This document shows, one piece after another, positions 53,021 to 59,803 of a stretch of DNA of 59,803 bases; position 1 is the stretch's first letter, and every line of letters begins with the position of its first letter. The position numbers and the translations under genes are program-made. Source of the stretch: Acidobacteriota bacterium (GTDB taxonomy: Bacteria > Acidobacteriota > Holophagae > Thermotomaculales > Thermotomaculaceae); assembly GCA_026986725.1 (NCBI GenBank), contig JALSOA010000021.1:1-59803 (forward strand), given 5' to 3'. The notes beneath the pieces were generated by a model. The model worked only from the letters and a program-made list of their open reading frames with translations, did not search any database and was not told the DNA's origin.

Positions 53021-54343
53021 CTATAGTAAAACCGAATAACCTGCATGTTCAATAGCATTTCTCAGAGAATCAAAATCAAAATTCCCTTTAATCAGAACAG
53101 TGCCATCTTCAGGTGAAATCGAAAAACTCTCAATTCCCTCTATGCCATCTAAAATTGAAGACACTGTTTCAACACAGTGATGGCAGGTCATACCCTCAAC
53201 TTTAAATACAAAAGTATCTTCTTTGTTTATGATTTCACAATCCTCTATTTGTTCATCTTTCAAACTTCTTTTAAACAAAAACCCTTTTACAAAAGAAAAA
53301 ATAAGAAGTAACAACAACAAAACCCCACCGGATACTTTCATAAATGAAAAAGAAGATTGGGAGTTAAGGATCAAAACCTGCTTTACAATCAGATTTGAAA
53401 AGAAAAGATCAATGGTAATCCCTCCTAAAATCGCACCGAAAACTATGCTTAAAAGGTAAAAAATGGTTGCTTTTTTCCCTATGCTCTTTAAAAGCACTGT
53501 AAATGTCACAGAATTGGTTGCTGGCCCTGCCATAAGAAAAACAAAGGCTGCACCTGGCGAAACACCCTTTAAAATCAAAGAAGAAGCAATGGGGATAGAG
53601 CCTGTTGCACAAACATAGACGGGGATAGAAACCAGCAATAACACAAAATAAAGTGCCATTCTATTTGGAAGGTATAAAGAAAAAAAGTTTTCAGGAAGAA
53701 TAACATCTATAAACGCACCTAAAACAAGCCCCACAACAATCCATTTTGCTATTGAGTCAAGCAACTCCCCAAAACCATAGTTAAAAGCCTGCTTTATGTT
53801 ACCCCATAGACCTGTCTTCTTTGATTCAGAACCTTCATTGCAACAATAACCCTCTGAAACACAATGACAATCAGGAGCATTCTCATTTACACCATCAATA
53901 TCCTCTTTCTCCTTTTCTTCACGATCAACCAAATCGGTCAAAACACCACCGGCCACCCCGCTTATAAACGCAACCACAACCCTGAAAAAAGCAAAAAAGC
54001 CTCCAAGCAAACTGTAAGTTGCTGCAATACTATCCATCCCTGTTTGAGGTGTTGATACAAGAAAAGAAACAACGGAACCCTTTGATGCCCCTGATCTTTT
54101 CAAAGAAAGAGCCGCCGGGACAACTCCGCAGGAACAAAGTGGCAAAGGAACGCCGAACAGGGCTGATTTAACAGAAGAGAAAAAACCCCTTTTGCCAACA
54201 TGCTTCTCAACCAGCGAATCAGGAAGAAATACATGAATTAAGCCAGCAACAAAAAAACCTGAAATAAGGTAAATTCCCATCTCCGAAGTAAGAATAAAAA
54301 ATTCTTTTAAAAATTTTTCAACAAAATCAAAAAGGTAATTCAT
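53021..54343 (-). CDS. Cu/Zn-efflux type permease (SO_0444 family) with C-terminal HMA domain
   Basis: This 440-residue protein has two permease halves of the DUF318/ArsP type, with CSCGVVP near residue 60 and CATGSIP around residue 245. A cytoplasmic loop rich in cysteine and histidine (about residues 150-165, DCHCVSEGYCC) and a C-terminal heavy-metal-associated domain (GMTCHHCVETV, about 375-440) would handle metal. The family exports copper/zinc or organic arsenicals. ATG 54343 is preferred, because GGGAGG lies 4 bases upstream. It is divergent from the TauE permease. Confidence 0.85.
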   Translation of the reverse strand: MNYLFDFVEKFLKEFFILTSEMGIYLISGFFVAGLIHVFLPDSLVEKHVGKRGFFSSVKSALFGVPLPLCSCGVVPAALSLKRSGASKGSVVSFLVSTPQTGMDSIAATYSLLGGFFAFFRVVVAFISGVAGGVLTDLVDREEKEKEDIDGVNENAPDCHCVSEGYCCNEGSESKKTGLWGNIKQAFNYGFGELLDSIAKWIVVGLVLGAFIDVILPENFFSLYLPNRMALYFVLLLVSIPVYVCATGSIPIASSLILKGVSPGAAFVFLMAGPATNSVTFTVLLKSIGKKATIFYLLSIVFGAILGGITIDLFFSNLIVKQVLILNSQSSFSFMKVSGGVLLLLLLIFSFVKGFLFKRSLKDEQIEDCEIINKEDTFVFKVEGMTCHHCVETVSSILDGIEGIESFSISPEDGTVLIKGNFDFDSLRNAIEHAGYSVLL

Positions 54344-54359
54344 AAAACCTCCCGATAAT

Positions 54360-54387
54360 ATTTTAATAAGCAACAATAAAAACTCAA
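54360..54387 (-). promoter_or_regulatory. Possible promoter of the Cu/Zn-type permease
   Basis: On the minus strand TTGAGT (54387-54382, 4 of 6) and TAAAAT (54365-54360, 5 of 6) are 16 bp apart. It sits 17 bases upstream of the permease ATG. An inverted repeat at 54394-54409 lies directly upstream of the -35. Confidence 0.4.
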
Positions 54388-54393
54388 GCAATT

Positions 54394-54409
54394 TTTACAA
54401 AAATGTAAA
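54394..54409. repeat. Inverted repeat TTTACA-AAAA-TGTAAA
   Basis: Perfect 6-bp arms around AAAA lie in the divergent intergenic region between the Cu/Zn-type permease and the TauE permease. A second palindrome with related half sites is at 54441-54452. Both may bind a metal-responsive regulator encoded elsewhere. Confidence 0.45.
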
Positions 54410-54440
54410 GTATCCAGATTGTTTTTTTTATGATATAAAA

Positions 54441-54452
54441 TGTAAGATTACA
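54441..54452. repeat. Palindrome TGTAA-GA-TTACA
   Basis: This is a perfect 5-bp inverted repeat with a 2-base centre, 40 bases upstream of the TauE permease start. Its half sites (TGTAA/TTACA) are the same as those of the 54394 repeat but in the opposite order. Confidence 0.4.
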
Positions 54453-54492
54453 AAAAAGGGTTAAAGTCATTATACCCTGAAAAAGGTGAATA

Positions 54493-55221
54493 ATGAGCAT
54501 CTGGGCATTATTTGTTGTTGCTATCTTTGCAGGGATATTCAACATTTCAGCGGCAGGAGGTTCATTTGTTATGCTTCCCCTTCTAATCTTTTATGGGCTT
54601 CCCCCCACCGTTGCAAACGGCACAAACAGAATATCCCTTCTTGTTCAAAACTGGTTAGGCGTTTACTCCTTTGCAAAAAGAGATGTATGGGATTTAAAAA
54701 CCAATGTAAAACTTGTTATACCCGCAATGGCAGGGAGTGTAATTGGTGCTTATTATTCCAGTATTCTTCCTGATTCTCAGTTCAAAAAAATAATATCAAT
54801 ATTTATGATGGCATTTGTGATAATCACGCTGTTTTCAAACAGTAAAAAAGAATTATCATTCAGAGTAAAAAGTTACCCGATTGTTTTTTTAATCTTTCTG
54901 GTTGTCGGATTTTACGGGGGATTTATTCAGGCAGGTGTTGGGTTGCTACTTATTGCAGGGATCAGGATTGCAACCGGTTATGACCTTATAAAAGTCAATG
55001 CAATAAAAACTTTCATTATTGCCTGTTACACAATAATAGCAATTCTTATATTCGCATTAAAAGGTAAAATAAACTGGCATGTGGCAGTTATAGTTGCAAC
55101 AGGTCAGGGGATAGGTGGGTACATTGGTGCAAAACTCGCCGTTGAGAAGGGAGAAAAATACATTAAGTTGTTCATTCTGCTTGCAATTACAATTCTTGCA
55201 ATTAAATTGATGTTTTATTAA
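54493..55221 (+). CDS. TauE/SafE-family membrane permease (second copy)
   Basis: This 242-residue protein has about eight predicted helices in two halves. The first half has the glycine-rich signature AGIFNISAAGGSFVMLPLLIFYGL and the second GFYGGFIQAGVGLLLIAG. The family exports small organic and inorganic sulfur anions. AAAAAGGTG precedes the ATG. It is divergent from the metal permease and converges with the antiporter gene, with 4 shared bases at the 3' ends. It is not closely similar to the TauE permease in the arsC operon. Confidence 0.85.
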   Translation: MSIWALFVVAIFAGIFNISAAGGSFVMLPLLIFYGLPPTVANGTNRISLLVQNWLGVYSFAKRDVWDLKTNVKLVIPAMAGSVIGAYYSSILPDSQFKKIISIFMMAFVIITLFSNSKKELSFRVKSYPIVFLIFLVVGFYGGFIQAGVGLLLIAGIRIATGYDLIKVNAIKTFIIACYTIIAILIFALKGKINWHVAVIVATGQGIGGYIGAKLAVEKGEKYIKLFILLAITILAIKLMFY

Positions 55222-56525
55222 CTTAACCTGGTCGCTTCTCCAGACCTTTCAATCCCCACCTTAAAAAGAACAGGGCCTATTATCTGATTTATTGCAACCA
55301 CTGAAATAACTATTGCCTTTAAAATTGAACCAAAATCTCTGAATTCATTTTCAATCAAAATAACAAAACTTAAAGTTAAGCCAGCATTGGTGACAAACGC
55401 CGTCCATGCATACTTTTTCACCGGTTCTATTGCATTTGACAACAAAGCACCAAGATATGTGGTTCCCCATATCAGAAACAGCCTTAAAGAAACAAACAAC
55501 AAAACAACAGTCCAGTAAAGTTTTAAAGAGGAAAAATCAAGACCTGCACCGGCAATTGAAAAAAAGATAACATAAACCGGAAGATGGCTGTTTTCAAGCG
55601 CATCAATCAACACCGAGCCCTGTTTTGAAAAATTTTGAACAACAAAACCGGCGATCATACACATAAACATGTTCTCAAGCCCTGTTATTGCCGCAAATCT
55701 ATATGAGATAAAGGACGCAAGAATAACGAATACCCCTATCTCTTTTGCTACATATTTGAAAAAAAAGATCATTAAAAATCCGAAAATAATTCCTGCAAAC
55801 CCTGAAACCAAAATGTGAGAAAAGATAGATAGAAAGAATATAAACGACAATTTTGTTCCTACAATCACATTTTTTGCAAAAGCGAAAACAATTGAGAACA
55901 ACAAAAGGACAACAATATCCTTTATCATGGTTATACCAAGTACTATATCCGTAAAAGTGCCTGCTGCCCTGTACTCGTTTATAATGGCCACAACAGTTGC
56001 AGGGGAATTTGCCAGACTTACAACCCCCAAAAACAAAGCGACAAAGACAATTGAACCTGGCTGAATGCCTTTTATGAAAAACCAGGAATTAAAAAATACA
56101 CTGAAAAGCAAAAAAAAGACTATTAAAAGAAAAACAGATTGAAAAACGGTAATCAACAAGATCGGTTTTGCATTCCTTTTTAAACTCTCCATCTTCAATT
56201 CACCACCGGCAGAAATCGCAATAAAACTCAATGCTATTGAATTAATCATTTCAAGGGTTTTAATATCATTTCTGGTTATGAAATCAAAAACCTGCGGGCC
56301 AAAAATCATCCCTGCTATAAGGTAACCTGTTAAAGCGGGAAAACCCAGTTTATTTGCAACAACCCCTAAAAGCAAAGCGGAAATTATCAGAAAACCAAGA
56401 GAGAAATAAGGGGAAACCATATCGGAAAAATAAAACAACTCCTTTGCCTCTTTAAAGTAATAAAAACACAAAGAGAAAACAAGCAAAACACTTAAAATTC
56501 TCAACACCTTAATTCCCTTTAGCAT
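55218..56525 (-). CDS. CPA2-type cation:proton antiporter (Kef-like)
   Basis: This 435-residue membrane protein has about 12 predicted helices in the Na+/H+ exchanger fold. GFPALTGYLIAGMIFGPQ near residue 61 and the conserved NSPATVVAIINEYRAAG around 173-189 are typical of CPA2. The ion-binding acid is Asp203 in GITMIKDIVVLLL. No RCK domain is attached. The ATG overlaps the upstream gene by 17 bases, with AAAGAGGG before it. It is the last gene of a four-gene operon with an antiporter-fold partner, a PII-like protein and a PTS EIIA protein. Confidence 0.85.
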   Translation of the reverse strand: MLKGIKVLRILSVLLVFSLCFYYFKEAKELFYFSDMVSPYFSLGFLIISALLLGVVANKLGFPALTGYLIAGMIFGPQVFDFITRNDIKTLEMINSIALSFIAISAGGELKMESLKRNAKPILLITVFQSVFLLIVFFLLFSVFFNSWFFIKGIQPGSIVFVALFLGVVSLANSPATVVAIINEYRAAGTFTDIVLGITMIKDIVVLLLFSIVFAFAKNVIVGTKLSFIFFLSIFSHILVSGFAGIIFGFLMIFFFKYVAKEIGVFVILASFISYRFAAITGLENMFMCMIAGFVVQNFSKQGSVLIDALENSHLPVYVIFFSIAGAGLDFSSLKLYWTVVLLFVSLRLFLIWGTTYLGALLSNAIEPVKKYAWTAFVTNAGLTLSFVILIENEFRDFGSILKAIVISVVAINQIIGPVLFKVGIERSGEATRLS

Positions 56526-57564
56526 ATACCCTCTTTAAGTAAATCATTGACACAACCTGCAAAAAGATTATCACCAGAATTGAGGAGAAAAAAAATCTGT
56601 CTCCACTTTTATGGCCAGATAAAAGCCAGTAATCAGACAACAACACCACTCCAAATGCCCCTGGAGAAAGGTAAAAAACAAAACTCTCCTTATAAAAGAG
56701 AAAGGCAAGAAACTTAACAAAGATAACTGAAAACAATATTATCAAAGAGAATTTCAGTACATTAAAATCAAATACAAAACCTGATAAAAAACCTAAAAAT
56801 ATCAAAAAAATGGTGTACAGTTGCTTCTCATCGGAGATTAGAATCGAGAAAAGAACATCAATCCTTTTACAGTAATTGGCGAGATAAAAACCAACAAAAA
56901 ACATAACCAGAAACGGGGAAACACCTTTAATGTAAGATATCTCGGAAAAAAAAAGAACAGCACCCATTAAACTTAAAACAATCAATGATCTATCCTCAAG
57001 AACTGAAAAAAGAACCTTTGATAAAAGAGAAAAAAGAATTAGCAAAACAAAAAACCACCTTGTGACAGAAGGACTTATAAAGGTAAAAATTGAAAAAAAG
57101 TATAAAACTGTAACCACAAACGGGAGAAAAGCGGAGAAAAATAGTTTTTTTCTATCCTCTTTTTTTCTGTCACGGATAAATGTTGCCATCAACTTGTAAC
57201 TCCCAAGAGCAAACACAGAGGCAATTACAGATGCAATTTCTCTCGGGAAAAAAGATATAAAAATGAGAAAAAGCGGGGGAAAAACTAAAATAGTATAGGA
57301 AAATACCTTCTTGTAAAAATCCCATCTTAACGCCTTTAAATCAGAGATCCTTATCTGAACACCCATTAATAATCCAAAGGTTGCAAGCAATGGTGGAAGG
57401 ATAGGCAAAAAGGTGCTCTTTTCAACCTTTAAAAAGGAAAAAAGAACCCCTATTAAAAAAAATTCAAGTCCAAGGAAAGGAGACATTTTCCTTTTATTGA
57501 AAACAAAACCAACTCCAAAGTAAGAGATAATGACAGCGGAGAGTATCAAAATCTCGGCCAACAT
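56509..57564 (-). CDS. Antiporter-fold membrane protein lacking the ion-binding acid
   Basis: This 351-residue protein has about 11 predicted helices. Its layout follows the CPA2 fold: a dimer-like segment LATFGLLMGVQIRISDLKALR at 60-80, a charged loop at about 131-140 and a C-terminal GAFGVVLLSDYWLL. The helix that should hold the conserved aspartate (residues 141-160, LFFSAFLPFVVTVLYFFSIF) contains no acid. It is therefore probably a non-catalytic partner of the antiporter at 55218, not a frameshifted part of it, as both are complete. Assignment to the fold is by pattern and is less certain. Confidence 0.6.
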   Translation of the reverse strand: MLAEILILSAVIISYFGVGFVFNKRKMSPFLGLEFFLIGVLFSFLKVEKSTFLPILPPLLATFGLLMGVQIRISDLKALRWDFYKKVFSYTILVFPPLFLIFISFFPREIASVIASVFALGSYKLMATFIRDRKKEDRKKLFFSAFLPFVVTVLYFFSIFTFISPSVTRWFFVLLILFSLLSKVLFSVLEDRSLIVLSLMGAVLFFSEISYIKGVSPFLVMFFVGFYLANYCKRIDVLFSILISDEKQLYTIFLIFLGFLSGFVFDFNVLKFSLIILFSVIFVKFLAFLFYKESFVFYLSPGAFGVVLLSDYWLLSGHKSGDRFFFSSILVIIFLQVVSMIYLKRVYAKGN

Positions 57565-57906
57565 TTAAATTTTCAATCCCCTTATATCTGTTAAATCAAT
57601 TGAAAACATAATACCTGAATTGGGGGTTTCAAAAGATCCGTAAATTTCCTCGATTGTGTTCATTGCCTCTTTTACAGTTTTATCATCTTTCATAACTGAG
57701 ATAATCATCTTATTTGTAGGGTTTTTATCTTCAATTAAATTCCTGAATCCTGCAAAAATGGGGATCTCATCGGCAAGGTATTCAAACATTCCCCTTACAT
57801 CAACAATAGATGCACCGGTAACGCCAATTTCAACAAGCCCCTCCAAAACCTCTTCCAGTTTTTCCTCTTTCTCAATTATACAGACAAAAAGTTTAGCCTT
57901 ACTCAT
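57565..57906 (-). CDS. Small PII-like signalling protein
   Basis: This 113-residue cytoplasmic protein has a ferredoxin-like pattern: KLFVCIIEKEEKLEEVLEGL (strand, helix), GVTGASIVDVRG, a loop region at about 40-60 in place of the T-loop, then KMIISVMKDDKTVKEAMNTI and the final SGIMFSIDLTDIRGL. This resembles GlnB/PII and the PII-like group that sense nucleotides or bicarbonate, without the uridylylation tyrosine context. AAGAGGT precedes the ATG. It overlaps the EIIA gene by 8 bases and abuts the antiporter-fold gene. The call is by fold pattern. Confidence 0.6.
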   Translation of the reverse strand: MSKAKLFVCIIEKEEKLEEVLEGLVEIGVTGASIVDVRGMFEYLADEIPIFAGFRNLIEDKNPTNKMIISVMKDDKTVKEAMNTIEEIYGSFETPNSGIMFSIDLTDIRGLKI

Positions 57907-58354
57907 ACCTCTTTATTATCTCCAGAATTTCATCAACGCTGTTCGCCTCAAACAACTGCTTCAAAAATTGATCCTTTCTCAACATTCTTGCTAACTTTGC
58001 AAGTATCTGCAGGTGTATTAAATTGCTTTTAGTTGCATTACCAATCACCACAAACAAAAACCTCACTGGCCTGCCATCAAGTGAATTAAAATCTATCTCG
58101 CTTTTAAGTTTAAAAACATAAATCTCATGTGCCCTGCATTTATGGTAAACAATATGTGGGATTGCAACCCCTTTGCCTATACCGGTTGACATGGTTTCTT
58201 CTCTTCTTAAAAAAAGTTCTAAAACCTCTTCTCTGTCAAAATCAGGATGATCTTTTACAACTATATCTACGCATTTTGAAAAAAAATTGAGTTTATTCTT
58301 TGCATTAAACTCAACAAATATCTTTTCGCTTGACAAAAAAGGTGTTAATTTCAC
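57899..58354 (-). CDS. PTS EIIA-type protein (EIIA-Ntr/fructose family)
   Basis: This is a 151-residue single-domain EIIA protein. The phosphorylation site is His67 in GIGKGVAIPH, with the family pattern ETMSTGIGKG before it and KLARMLRKDQFLKQL near the C-terminus. It receives phosphate from HPr-like proteins in phosphotransferase cascades, and EIIA-Ntr is known to control potassium transport in enteric bacteria. The start is GTG with AGGAG upstream. No EIIB or EIIC is nearby, so it looks regulatory. It is the first gene of the antiporter operon. Confidence 0.88.
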   Translation of the reverse strand: MKLTPFLSSEKIFVEFNAKNKLNFFSKCVDIVVKDHPDFDREEVLELFLRREETMSTGIGKGVAIPHIVYHKCRAHEIYVFKLKSEIDFNSLDGRPVRFLFVVIGNATKSNLIHLQILAKLARMLRKDQFLKQLFEANSVDEILEIIKRYE

Positions 58355-58434
58355 TTGCCGCTCCTGAAAAATATTTTTGTAGGGACAATACTACCACAAA
58401 AAAGAAAACGAATAAATATTAAGTTGATTTCTGG

Positions 58435-59343
58435 TCATTGTTCATCAGGGTGAGATCTTCTATAAATATCAATCAACCTTTCAATTGAAAGATGTGTATA
58501 GATCTGGGTTGTGGAAAGAGAGGAGTGCCCCAAAAGCTCCTGAATTGCCCTTAAATCAGCGCCATGCTCCAGAAGATGGGTTGCAAATGTATGCCTTAAA
58601 GAGTGTACTGAAAGTTTTTTAATGGATGAGAGGGCTTTCAAGAGATTTTCAACTATAAAGATCATTCCCCTTACAGTTATATGCCTCCCATCCCGCACAT
58701 TTACGAAAACGAATTCCTCTCCCAAATTTTTCCTTTTCTCAAGATGAAACCTTCTAAACCTCAGATATACAGCCATTGCCTCTTTTGCAGGGATACCAAA
58801 GGGCACTATTCTCTCTTTTCCCCCCTTACCAATAACCCTTACAAGTTGACTTTCCATATCAAGATCTCTCATTTTAAGATTTGTAAGTTCTGAAACCCTT
58901 AACCCAGTTGCGTAAAAAAGTTCAATCACCGCCCTGTTCCTTGATGTCTTAAAATCAACCGGCTCAGGGAGGGATTCAAAAAGTTTTCTCATCTCATCTT
59001 CTGTTAAAAAAGAGGGCAGTACCCTTCCTCTCTTTGGAAGGTGAACCGATGCCGCTGGATTTTTTTTCACATACCCTCTGTTTTTCAGAAAATGAAAAAA
59101 AGACCTTATGGCACTAACCTTTCTCGATACGGTGTTCTTTTCATAATTTTTTCTATTCAAATAAGATAAAAACATTCTAATGTGTTCTCTTTGAGTATCC
59201 TCAACATTCAACTTAAAAAGAGACAGGAAATCCGAAAATTGATCAAGGTCTTCTCCATAGGCGATTATAGTGTTTGGTGAATAGTTTTTTTCTTTTAAAA
59301 GGTAATCAAGAAAAATATTTTTATAAAAATCAAACTGTTTCAT
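58435..59343 (-). CDS. xerC: Tyrosine recombinase XerC/XerD
   Basis: This is a 302-residue site-specific recombinase for dimer resolution at dif, or a similar task. The N-terminal SAM-like DNA-binding domain covers about 1-90. The catalytic residues are all present: Arg in ATGLRVSEL, Lys in GKGGKERIVPF, HSLRHTFATHLL, LGHSSLSTTQIYTHL with the tyrosine. Length and motifs match XerC/XerD; which of the two is not clear. It overlaps the epimerase-like gene upstream by 4 bases. No dif site was recognised here. Confidence 0.92.
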   Translation of the reverse strand: MKQFDFYKNIFLDYLLKEKNYSPNTIIAYGEDLDQFSDFLSLFKLNVEDTQREHIRMFLSYLNRKNYEKNTVSRKVSAIRSFFHFLKNRGYVKKNPAASVHLPKRGRVLPSFLTEDEMRKLFESLPEPVDFKTSRNRAVIELFYATGLRVSELTNLKMRDLDMESQLVRVIGKGGKERIVPFGIPAKEAMAVYLRFRRFHLEKRKNLGEEFVFVNVRDGRHITVRGMIFIVENLLKALSSIKKLSVHSLRHTFATHLLEHGADLRAIQELLGHSSLSTTQIYTHLSIERLIDIYRRSHPDEQ

Positions 59344-59803
59344 CTCTTAAAAACCTGCTTCAGTGCAGATACAAGATCCGGATAATAAAATTCAAACCCT
59401 GACTGCAAAAGCCTTTCCGGGACAGCCCTCTGACCTTCAAGTAAAATTGCAGATCCCTCTCCAAATAACAAACTCAAAATAAAAGAGGGAACAGGGAGTA
59501 AAGCAGGCCTGCTCAAAAGCCCTGCCAACACTCTGGTAAACTCCATATTGTCAACAGGGGAGGGAGAAACGGCATTTATCACCCCTTTAATATCACTATT
59601 TTCCATTGCAAAGATAATTATCCTGCACAGGTCTTCAATGTGAATCCAGGAAAAACCCTGTTTGCCGCTGCCTATCCTTCCGCCTAACCCCAATTTAAAG
59701 GGAAGAGAAACTTTTTTAATAATCCCGCCACCCTTCCCTATAACAACCCCGATTCTCAACACAACAACCCTTGTTTTATCCTTTAAACCAGAAGCTGCTT
59801 TCT
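59340..59803 (-). CDS. TIGR01777-family NAD-dependent epimerase, C-terminal part (runs off the right edge)
   Basis: The reading frame is open to the window end and begins with KDKTRVVVLRIGVVIGKGGG. A GTG inside the frame is not the start. The visible part has VLRIGVVIGKGGGIIKK, LGGRIGSGKQGFSWIHIEDL and NAVSPSPVDNMEFTRVLAG, which match the TIGR01777 (YfcH/SulA-like) family with its DUF1731 C-terminus. The N-terminal Rossmann motif lies outside the window. Its substrate is unknown. The 3' end overlaps xerC by 4 bases. Confidence 0.88.
   Translation of the reverse strand, partial: KAASGLKDKTRVVVLRIGVVIGKGGGIIKKVSLPFKLGLGGRIGSGKQGFSWIHIEDLCRIIIFAMENSDIKGVINAVSPSPVDNMEFTRVLAGLLSRPALLPVPSFILSLLFGEGSAILLEGQRAVPERLLQSGFEFYYPDLVSALKQVFKR

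Noticed and set aside
55218-57564. One antiporter gene broken by a frameshift
   Set aside because: Each of the two proteins is long enough for a full set of helices, has its own start, and has its own fold-wide pattern. They overlap by only 17 bases.
1-59803. tRNA, rRNA, CRISPR, insertion sequences or prophage
   Set aside because: I read the gaps on both strands and found no cloverleaf, direct-repeat array, transposase or integrase with attachment sites. The Xer gene is a housekeeping-type recombinase.

Overview
The window is a compact, A+T-rich stretch of bacterial chromosome carrying about sixty protein genes. I see no rRNA, tRNA, CRISPR array, insertion sequence or prophage, and no gene-free gap longer than about 200 bases. 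LptD, a TolC-type channel, an LpxH-like hydrolase and a beta-barrel porin point to a diderm bacterium with lipopolysaccharide. The two-piece transketolase, FbaB-type aldolase, short CstA and KtrAB-sized potassium transporter do not settle the phylum, and I do not name one.

Layout. Positions 1-12.5 kb (minus strand): a phosphate block of ferritin-phoB-phoR followed by porin-pstS-pstC-pstA-pstB-phoU. The porin promoter carries four 6-bp boxes at an exact 11-bp period that look like a Pho box. Downstream lie an NtrC-type regulator, pyrE, a ClC chloride channel and the start of alr. 12.5-15.7 kb: mscS, then an arsenate-type operon (arsC-arsR-TauE permease-FmdE-like protein) behind a palindromic operator. 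15.7-25.2 kb: ispD, SDR, valS, cstA, mscS, acyl-CoA ligase and a TetR regulator with a FadR-like operator. 25.2-32 kb (plus strand): ktrB-ktrA, an unknown exported protein, lptD, tolC and a small membrane protein, ending at a shared terminator. 32-38.3 kb (minus): comEC, an AI-2E family protein, pgsA, a PIN-PhoH ATPase and dnaA. 38.5-45.3 kb (plus): htrA, a transglutaminase-like protein and a second NtrC-type regulator behind a sigma-54 type promoter, then a GYF-AIM24 protein, a lone CheW and an LpxH-like hydrolase. 45.3-53 kb: fbaB, a 2-hydroxyacid dehydrogenase, and a minus-strand operon queD-queE-hlyIII-tktN-udk-tktC-ftsE-ftsX. 53-55.2 kb: a Cu/Zn-type permease divergent from a TauE permease. 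55.2-58.4 kb: a four-gene operon of PTS EIIA, a PII-like protein and two antiporter-fold proteins. The window closes with a xerC/D recombinase and a truncated TIGR01777 epimerase.

Three things stand out. First, the EIIA / PII-like / double-antiporter operon looks like an ion transporter under two kinds of metabolic signal, and its second antiporter-fold subunit appears to have lost the ion-binding acid. Second, several operon-leading genes (NtrC-type regulator, ktrB, cheW, queD) have a TATAAT box 6-9 bases from the start codon and no Shine-Dalgarno sequence, which suggests leaderless mRNAs. Third, regulation can be read from the DNA at several loci: Pho box, ArsR operator, FadR-like operator, a sigma-54 promoter in front of an operon that encodes its own sigma-54 activator, and DnaA boxes in the dnaA leader.

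Start codons were chosen from visible ribosome binding sites. Several differ from the longest possible reading frame, and each case is stated in the entry.
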